From: Streptococcus sp.
Lineage (GTDB): Bacteria; Bacillota; Bacilli; Lactobacillales; Streptococcaceae
Reading direction: 5' to 3'
Length of the DNA: 9,955 bases
Assembly (NCBI GenBank): GCA_003521145.1
Contig: DOTL01000028.1
Location: 1 to 9,955 of the forward strand
Shown here in pieces: positions 5,541 to 9,955 of this stretch (positions are counted from its first letter, which is position 1; each line of letters begins with the position of its first letter). The notes beneath the pieces were generated by a model. It had not been told where the DNA came from. It saw only the letters and a list, made by a program, of their open reading frames with translations, and searched no databases. The translations under genes and the position numbers were made by a program.

Positions 5541-6285
5541 ATAATTTCATCCAATATGTAGGAGTGGTTTCTAAATTGAAAAAACCAAAACCAATCGAAC
5601 CTGAAGACTTGGATTGTAACAACCCAATCGCTACAACTGTTACTGAGGTCGACCCTGATGATCCTGAATGGGTAGAAAAAGTAGCTGAAATTACTGGTGC
5701 GGTATCTGGCGATATCTACATAAAATTGGATAACGGTATTTTGACGGTTAATCAAATTGACATGTTCCTCAAGGCTATGCCATTTGAATTGACCTATGCC
5801 GATGATAACAACAAGTTCCTCTACTACAATAACGCCCATCAAGATCCGGATACTGTGTTTGCCAAACGTGTGCCACCTCAATCTGGTAGCCGTATGTCAA
5901 CTATTCACGGCTCACTTCCACCAGCTCGTATGAAAAATGTAGAATGGGTTATCGGTACACTTCGTAATGGTAACTAAGAATATGTTCGTACGATTGTTCC
6001 AGGGTCACCTGAAGGAGTTATCAATACCCATAACTATCAGGCTATGTACTATATGATGATGGTTCTTATGCAGGAATCAATGAAATAGTCTTTAACTTTA
6101 AACCATGGCTTAACTGGTATCTCGAAACAACTGGTCAACGCCTTGTCGGAGGAAGCGGTCCTTTTGCACCAGCTGCAGCTAGTCATGGCGGTAGCGACGC
6201 CACATCTGGTGCATCAGATGCGGGTGGTCATGGTGGCGACGCAGCCCCAACCGCAGATGCCACATCTGGAGCATCCTCATATTAA
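5034..6285 (+). pseudogene. FMN reductase with PAS-like domain and Ala/Gly/Ser repeat tail, broken in three places
   Basis: Reconstructed as about 416 residues. Order: a flavodoxin-like reductase (about 1-170) paralogous to the gene before it; an acidic/proline linker (KKPKPIEPEDLD); a PAS-like domain of the DUF438/PAS_10 kind (from GILTVNQIDMFLKAMPFELTYAD to INEIVFNFKPWLNWYLE), which keeps the family's His-x(3)-PP-type segment as STIHGSLPPARM; and a low-complexity tail. Lesions: one base missing near 5375 (DQG / TSRAQVHLRKI change frame); TAA at 5975-5977 between NGN and EYVRT, where CAA would fit; and two surplus bases AT (or one lost) at 6053-6054 between AMYY and DDGSYAG. Correcting -1 and +2 restores 417 codons ending at TAA 6283-6285. 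If functional it would couple a flavin reductase to a small-molecule or redox-sensing PAS domain; this role is inferred. It cannot now make the full product. Confidence 0.8.
6196..6275 (+). repeat. Imperfect 60-base (20-codon) repeat in the Ala/Gly/Ser tail
   Basis: A 20-base segment at 6196-6215 recurs at 6256-6275 with two differences. In the reconstructed protein this is DATSGAS repeated with a 20-residue period, separated by DAGGHGGDAAPTA. The preceding SHGGS resembles the later GHGGD, so a little over one further unit may have decayed. Confidence 0.7.
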
Positions 6286-6294
6286 GACTTGGAA

Positions 6295-6324
6295 AAGTTG
6301 GGACAAAATGTCCTGACTTTTTTT
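6295..6324 (+). terminator. Rho-independent terminator of the reductase genes
   Basis: An 11-bp stem (6295-6305 with 6309-6319, two G-U pairs) has a 3-base loop and a seven-base T-tract (6318-6324). It begins 10 bases after the TAA at 6283-6285 and separates the reductase pair from the transporter gene. Confidence 0.85.
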
Positions 6325-6403
6325 CATGGTCATCTTAGATTCATTTTCACTCGAGCTTGCGCATTTGTCCATGCCCCATGCCACACATTTTAGAGGTAAA
6401 CCT

Positions 6404-7193
6404 ATGTCTCAATTTCAAGAAAAAGTCTTCGCTTCTTGCACTAAAAAAAGCTCTCTTTGACGAAAGTCTGGGGCGCTATGCCTTGCGTTCTATGCTTGCA
6501 GGAGCTTATCTTACCATGTCAACTGCTGTAGGAATTATTGGCGCGGATGTTATCGCTACAGGTATTCTAGCCCTTTCTCGTTTTGTCATTGCCTTTATCT
6601 TTGCCATCGGACTGGTCTTCGTTCTCATATTCAATGGAGAGTTGGCTACTTCAAAGATGATGTTCCTGACCAGTGGTGCCTATTATGGTAAAATCAAATG
6701 GAGAAAGATGTGTACCATCCTCCTCTACCGTACCTTCTTTAATTTTGTCGGTGCCCTAATCTTGGCCTAGTTCTTCAACCAATCCTTCTCTTTCCAACAT
6801 TTGACTGATAAGAGTTTCTGAGTTACTGCTGTCTCAACCAAGCTTGGAAAAACAGATTGGATGAACTTTACAGAAGGTATTACAGATAATATGTTCGTTA
6901 ATATTTCTATCTTGGGCTACATGCTCCTCAAAGAAGAATCTGTTAAAATTTTCATTGCGCTATCAGCTATCTTTATGTTTGTCTTTTTTATTAATGAACA
7001 CTTGATTGCTAACTTTGCCTCTTTCATGTTGCTAGGTTTCAACGGTGTGCGTGATTCTGTGGATAATTTCACTTTGTCGAATATTCTACGTCAGTGGGTA
7101 GTCGTTTTCTTCGGTAACTGGATTGGCAGAGGAATTTTCATTGGTTTGGCATATTCTTGGCTCAATAAAACCAAAACACCTCACATTGATTAG
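6404..7193 (+). pseudogene. Formate/nitrite transporter (FNT) family gene, broken in three places
   Basis: FNT proteins form pentameric channels for formate, nitrite or hydrosulfide. Here the true start is ATG 6404 (after AGAGG at 6392-6396), coding MSQFQEKVFASCTKK. A seven-A run at 6443-6449 shifts the frame; six As would continue directly into ALFDESLGRYALRSML. Two stops follow in the continuing frame: TAG at 6768-6770 (LILA / FFNQSF, where TGG would fit) and TGA at 6819-6821 (DKSF / VTAV, where TTA would fit). With these repaired the product has 262 residues, the family's usual length, with six hydrophobic segments. The family's internal half-helix motifs are still seen (NGELATSKMM in the first half, NEHLIANFASF in the second). 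Codons and residues are otherwise well preserved, so the decay looks recent. No clear promoter is visible between the terminator at 6324 and the start. Confidence 0.85.
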
Positions 7194-7201
7194 GAGACCA
7201 C

Positions 7202-7762
7202 ATGCGTCAAAAAACATTCAACAAACAAACCAGCCTAGCTATTCTACTGTATTTTATTTGCCTAGCCCTTGCAGTTGCTATTGATTTAATCTTTTTCAAA
7301 GTCAAAAATATGTATCATACGTTTGCTTTAGCGGCTATCTTTGCAGGCTGGGTCTACTTAGGGCTTATCAGAAAGACAAAACAATTTGGAGCGATTACCT
7401 GTCTGGGTATCTTTATGTCCCTCTTCTTCTTTGCCTCTGGGCACTTTGTTCTAGCCTTTCTTCCTAGCTTTCTAGCTGGCCTTGTCGCTGACTTTCTAGC
7501 TAAGAAAGGGAACTATGAGAATAGTAAACTTAATTTGCTCTCCTATATGGTCTTTTCCCTAGGGAACTTAGCACCCATTATCACCATGTGGCTTGCGCCT
7601 AAAGCTTATATCGCACAGCTCCTAGCCAAAGGAAAAACTCAAGATTATGTAAATCAAGTTATGGTTCCCTTTACAGGCAGTCATGCCTTAATCCTGATTG
7701 GAGGAACGCTCATAGCTGCTTTCATTGGAGGCTACATTGCCAAAAATTGGCTGAAAAAATAA
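7202..7762 (+). CDS. MptD/Trep_Strep-type putative ECF transporter substrate-binding membrane protein
   Basis: A 186-residue membrane protein with about six hydrophobic stretches (roughly residues 11-31, 37-55, 64-82, 85-101, 111-130 and 162-182). The [24 protein letters not shown] segment, followed by a [17 protein letters not shown] loop, resembles the TIGR02185 (Trep_Strep/MptD) family. Those proteins are regarded as substrate-capture (S) components of energy-coupling-factor transporters with unknown substrates. S components need a T protein and two ATPases; none is in the window, so it would have to use shared ECF subunits encoded elsewhere. It starts 8 bases after the broken transporter gene, and its ribosome binding site (TAGGAGA) overlaps that gene's TAG, so the two were probably co-transcribed. 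The frame is intact. It ends in KNWLKK; whether a few C-terminal residues have been lost at the A-run 7754-7759 cannot be told. Confidence 0.65.
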   Translation: MRQKTFNKQTSLAILLYFICLALAVAIDLIFFKVKNMYHTFALAAIFAGWVYLGLIRKTKQFGAITCLGIFMSLFFFASGHFVLAFLPSFLAGLVADFLAKKGNYENSKLNLLSYMVFSLGNLAPIITMWLAPKAYIAQLLAKGKTQDYVNQVMVPFTGSHALILIGGTLIAAFIGGYIAKNWLKK

Positions 7763-7813
7763 ATGGCCATCAGCCTTCCGGACAGAGAGTACAAGACAAA
7801 CATGCTTTTCTTA

Positions 7814-7822
7814 TGTTATAAT
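7814..7822 (+). promoter_or_regulatory. Extended -10 promoter of gpsA-galU
   Basis: TGTTATAAT combines a perfect TATAAT (7817-7822) with the extended TGn motif. A weak -35 (AAGACA, 7793-7798) lies 18 bases upstream. The leader to gpsA would be about 50 bases. Confidence 0.7.
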
Positions 7823-7880
7823 GAGAGAGAATACTGTCTTTTTCTACTTTGTTAGAAAGCACCTAAAGGGAGACCTAATG

Positions 7881-8903
7881 ATGAAAAAACAAAAAATCGC
7901 TGTCTTGGGCCCTGGTTCATGGGGAACTGCCCTTGCTCAGGTACTCAACGACAACGGACACGAGGTCCGTATTTGGGGAAACATCCCTGAACAAATTGAT
8001 GAAATTAACGAGAAACACACCAACACCCGCTACTTCAAGGATGTGGTTTTAGATGAAAACATTAAAGCCTACAGGGAACTGTCTGAAGCTCTTGATAGTG
8101 TTGACGCTGTTCTCTTTGTTGTTCCAACCAAAGTTACTCGCTTAGTTGCTAAACAAGTTGCCGAACTTTTAGACCACAAAGTTGTTGTCATGCATGCTTC
8201 AAAAGGATTGGAACCTGGAACACACGAACGTCTTTCAACAATCCTTGAAGAAGAGATTCCTGAGGAACTTCGCAGTGACATTGTTGTCGTATCTGGTCCA
8301 AGCCACGCTGAAGAAACTATCGTTCGCGATATCACTTTGATTACAGCAGCATCTAAGGATCTTGAAGCGGGACGCTATGTCCAAGGTATTTTCAGTAATA
8401 ACTACTTCCGCCTCTATACCAATTCAGATGTGATTGGTGTTGAAACAGCTGGTGCTCTTAAAAACATTATCGCGGTAGGTGCAGGTGCCCTCCACGGTAT
8501 GGGATACGGGGACAATGCTAAGGCAGCCGTTATTACTCGTGGACTTGCAGAAATTACTCGTCTTGGTGTGAAACTCGGTGCCGATCCTTTGACTTACAGC
8601 GGTCTATCTGGGGTTGGTGACCTTATTGTTACAGGAACTTCTATCCATTCACGTAACTGGCGTGCTGGGGATGCGCTCGGTCGTGGAGAAAAACTAGAAG
8701 ATATTGAACGTAACATGGGAATGGTTATCGAAGGAATTTCAACCACTAAGGTTGCCTACGAAATCGCTCAAGAACTTGGCGTCTACATGCCAATTACAAC
8801 AGCAATCTACAAATCTATCTATGAGGGTGCTGATATCAAGGAATCTATTCTTAATATGATGTCCAATGAATTACGCTCTGAAAATGAATGGGATAAAAAA
8901 TAA
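7881..8903 (+). CDS. gpsA: NAD(P)+-dependent glycerol-3-phosphate dehydrogenase
   Basis: A 340-residue cytoplasmic enzyme that reduces dihydroxyacetone phosphate to sn-glycerol 3-phosphate, the precursor of phospholipids and of the glycerol-phosphate chain of lipoteichoic acid. The N-terminal Rossmann motif GPGSWGTA (10-17), the SKGLE segment (Lys108), SGPSHAEE (138-145), the catalytic Lys194 in [15 protein letters not shown], and [11 protein letters not shown]...SRNWRAG (241-263) are all present. AAGGGAG (7866-7872) stands 8 bases before the ATG at 7881 and 5 before the ATG at 7878, so either tandem ATG may be used. The longer frame back to 7821 begins inside the -10 box and is excluded. galU follows 17 bases after the stop, implying a two-gene operon driven by the extended -10 promoter. 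Confidence 0.96.
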   Translation: MKKQKIAVLGPGSWGTALAQVLNDNGHEVRIWGNIPEQIDEINEKHTNTRYFKDVVLDENIKAYRELSEALDSVDAVLFVVPTKVTRLVAKQVAELLDHKVVVMHASKGLEPGTHERLSTILEEEIPEELRSDIVVVSGPSHAEETIVRDITLITAASKDLEAGRYVQGIFSNNYFRLYTNSDVIGVETAGALKNIIAVGAGALHGMGYGDNAKAAVITRGLAEITRLGVKLGADPLTYSGLSGVGDLIVTGTSIHSRNWRAGDALGRGEKLEDIERNMGMVIEGISTTKVAYEIAQELGVYMPITTAIYKSIYEGADIKESILNMMSNELRSENEWDKK

Positions 8904-8920
8904 AAATCTAAGGAGTTCTC

Positions 8921-9835
8921 ATGAAGAATCAAAAAGTTAGAAAAGCTATCATTCCCGCTGCAGGACTCGGAACACGCTTTTTACCAGCTACTAAGGCCTT
9001 GGCCAAAGAAATGTTGCCAATCGTTGACAAACCAACCATCCAATTTATCGTTGAAGAAGCCCTCAAATCAGGTATTGAAGATATCTTGGTGGTTACTGGT
9101 AAATCAAAACGTTCTATCGAAGACCACTTTGATTCAAACTTTGAGTTAGAATACAACTTGGAACAAAAAGGCAAGACAGACTTGTTGAAATTGGTTAATG
9201 ACACCACTGCTATCAATCTCCACTTTATCCGTCAAAGCCATCCACGCGGTCTTGGAGATGCAGTCCTTCAAGCTAAAGCATTTGTCGGAAATGAGCCATT
9301 TGTTGTTATGCTTGGTGACGACCTCATGGATATCACTAACGACAAAGCTGTACCATTAACTAAGCAACTCATTAACGATTATGAGGAAACACACGCATCA
9401 ACCATTGCAGTTATGTCTGTACCTCACGAAGAAGTTTCTTCTTATGGTGTCATCGCCCCTCAAGGCAAAGGCGAAAATGGCCGTTATAGCGTTGAAACTT
9501 TCGTTGAAAAACCAAATCCAGAGGATGCACCAAGTGATCTTGCTATCATCGGTCGTTATCTTCTAACACCTGAAATTTTCGGTATTTTGGAAACTCAAAA
9601 ACCAGGTGCTGGAAATGAAGTTCAATTGACTGATGCTATTGATACCCTTAACAAGACACAACGCGTCTTTGCTCGCGAATTTACTGGAGACCGTTATGAT
9701 GTCGGTGACAAATTCGGATTCATGAAAACGTCTATCGATTACGCACTTAAACATCCTCAAGTTAAAGATGACCTTAAGCAATACCTCATTGACTTGGGCC
9801 ACAAACTTGAAGGCAAACCAGCTAAAAAAGACTAA
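8921..9835 (+). CDS. galU: UTP-glucose-1-phosphate uridylyltransferase
   Basis: A 304-residue nucleotidyltransferase that makes UDP-glucose from glucose 1-phosphate and UTP, feeding exopolysaccharide, glycolipid and wall-polymer synthesis and the Leloir galactose pathway. The nucleotide-binding signature [18 protein letters not shown] (13-30), GLGDAV (110-115), the metal-binding LGDDL (131-135), FVEKP (194-198), the EVQLTDA sugar-binding segment (233-239) and YDVGDKFGF (259-267) are intact. The length is typical. The ATG at 8921 follows AAGGAG by 6-7 bases. Pairing with gpsA is, as I recall, the common streptococcal order. A hairpin lies about 70 bases after the stop. No irregularity is seen in the reading frame. 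Confidence 0.97.
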   Translation: MKNQKVRKAIIPAAGLGTRFLPATKALAKEMLPIVDKPTIQFIVEEALKSGIEDILVVTGKSKRSIEDHFDSNFELEYNLEQKGKTDLLKLVNDTTAINLHFIRQSHPRGLGDAVLQAKAFVGNEPFVVMLGDDLMDITNDKAVPLTKQLINDYEETHASTIAVMSVPHEEVSSYGVIAPQGKGENGRYSVETFVEKPNPEDAPSDLAIIGRYLLTPEIFGILETQKPGAGNEVQLTDAIDTLNKTQRVFAREFTGDRYDVGDKFGFMKTSIDYALKHPQVKDDLKQYLIDLGHKLEGKPAKKD

Positions 9836-9904
9836 TATAAAATTCATCGAACAGAATGAACAGCTCCCTGTCAAGTGGACAATGAAATAATAAAATATTA
9901 GGCG

Positions 9905-9941
9905 ACGGCCTTGCCCCTCTTGAAATGAGGAACAAGGCCGT
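9905..9941. other. Long GC-rich hairpin downstream of galU
   Basis: ACGGCCTTG (9905-9913) pairs perfectly with CAAGGCCGT (9933-9941), and CCTC (9916-9919) with GAGG (9927-9930), around a 7-base loop. It is strongly stable but has no T-tract on either strand (TATTGCG follows on plus, CGCC on minus). It may act as a weak terminator, an RNA end-stabiliser, or part of a mobile-element end. The 69 bases between galU and the hairpin hold no gene that I can see. Confidence 0.6.
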
Positions 9942-9955
9942 TATTGCGCTCTTGA

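Noticed and set aside
4413..7193. A complete extracellular electron transfer or fumarate reductase cluster
   Set aside because: No flavocytochrome, FMN-binding domain protein, quinone synthesis gene or lipoprotein is present; only reductases, a PAS domain and an FNT channel are seen.
7821..7880. GpsA starting at the ATG at 7821
   Set aside because: That ATG overlaps the TATAAT box and has no ribosome binding site; the added residues do not belong to the Rossmann fold.
8069..8335. Minus-strand open frame inside gpsA, and similar antisense frames inside galU, radA and the carbonic anhydrase gene
   Set aside because: They mirror the codon pattern of the real genes, lack ribosome binding sites and show no family resemblance.

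Overview
The window looks like a chromosomal segment of a low-GC Gram-positive coccus of the genus Streptococcus, most likely the salivarius group and probably S. thermophilus. This rests on the protein sequences as I recognise them (RadA, Dut, GpsA, GalU, the Trep_Strep-type membrane protein), on strong AAGGAG-type ribosome binding sites, and on the unusual density of recently broken genes, which is typical of the dairy species. No database search was possible, so the species is an inference.

Layout: (1) 42-395, a small four-helix membrane protein (DUF3397-like), on the plus strand. (2) 491-4207, a minus-strand block that converges on it: dut -> cysteine hydrolase (broken by one TGA) -> radA -> AIM24/TIGR00266-like gene (two frameshifts) -> beta-carbonic anhydrase. 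Back-to-back terminators at 406-439 and 453-478 separate the convergent units. dut, the hydrolase and radA are tightly packed, and the hydrolase stop overlaps the radA start region. The AIM24-like gene and the carbonic anhydrase each have their own promoter. (3) 4208-4412, a divergent intergenic region with a very good dut promoter (TTGTCA-17-TATAAT) and, facing the other way, a -10 box with a near-perfect CcpA (cre) operator. (4) 4413-7193, a decaying redox/transport module: an NAD(P)H-dependent FMN reductase that reads through in frame into a second, paralogous reductase; the second gene carries a C-terminal PAS-like domain and an Ala/Gly/Ser/His-rich repeat tail and has three lesions; then a strong terminator; then a formate/nitrite transporter gene with three lesions. 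(5) 7202-7762, an intact MptD/Trep_Strep-type putative ECF substrate-binding membrane protein, without other ECF subunits nearby. (6) 7881-9835, the intact pair gpsA-galU (glycerol-3-phosphate and UDP-glucose supply for membrane lipid, lipoteichoic acid and polysaccharide), followed by a long hairpin at the window end.

Four of the twelve genes are clearly disrupted and a fifth appears fused to its neighbour. The housekeeping genes (dut, radA, gpsA, galU, carbonic anhydrase) are intact, while genes for redox sensing, transport and accessory metabolism are decaying. The most unusual items are the tandem reductase-reductase-PAS-repeat-tail arrangement, a radA gene with no AUG/GUG/UUG at the expected start, and two good cre-like sites lying over promoter elements.
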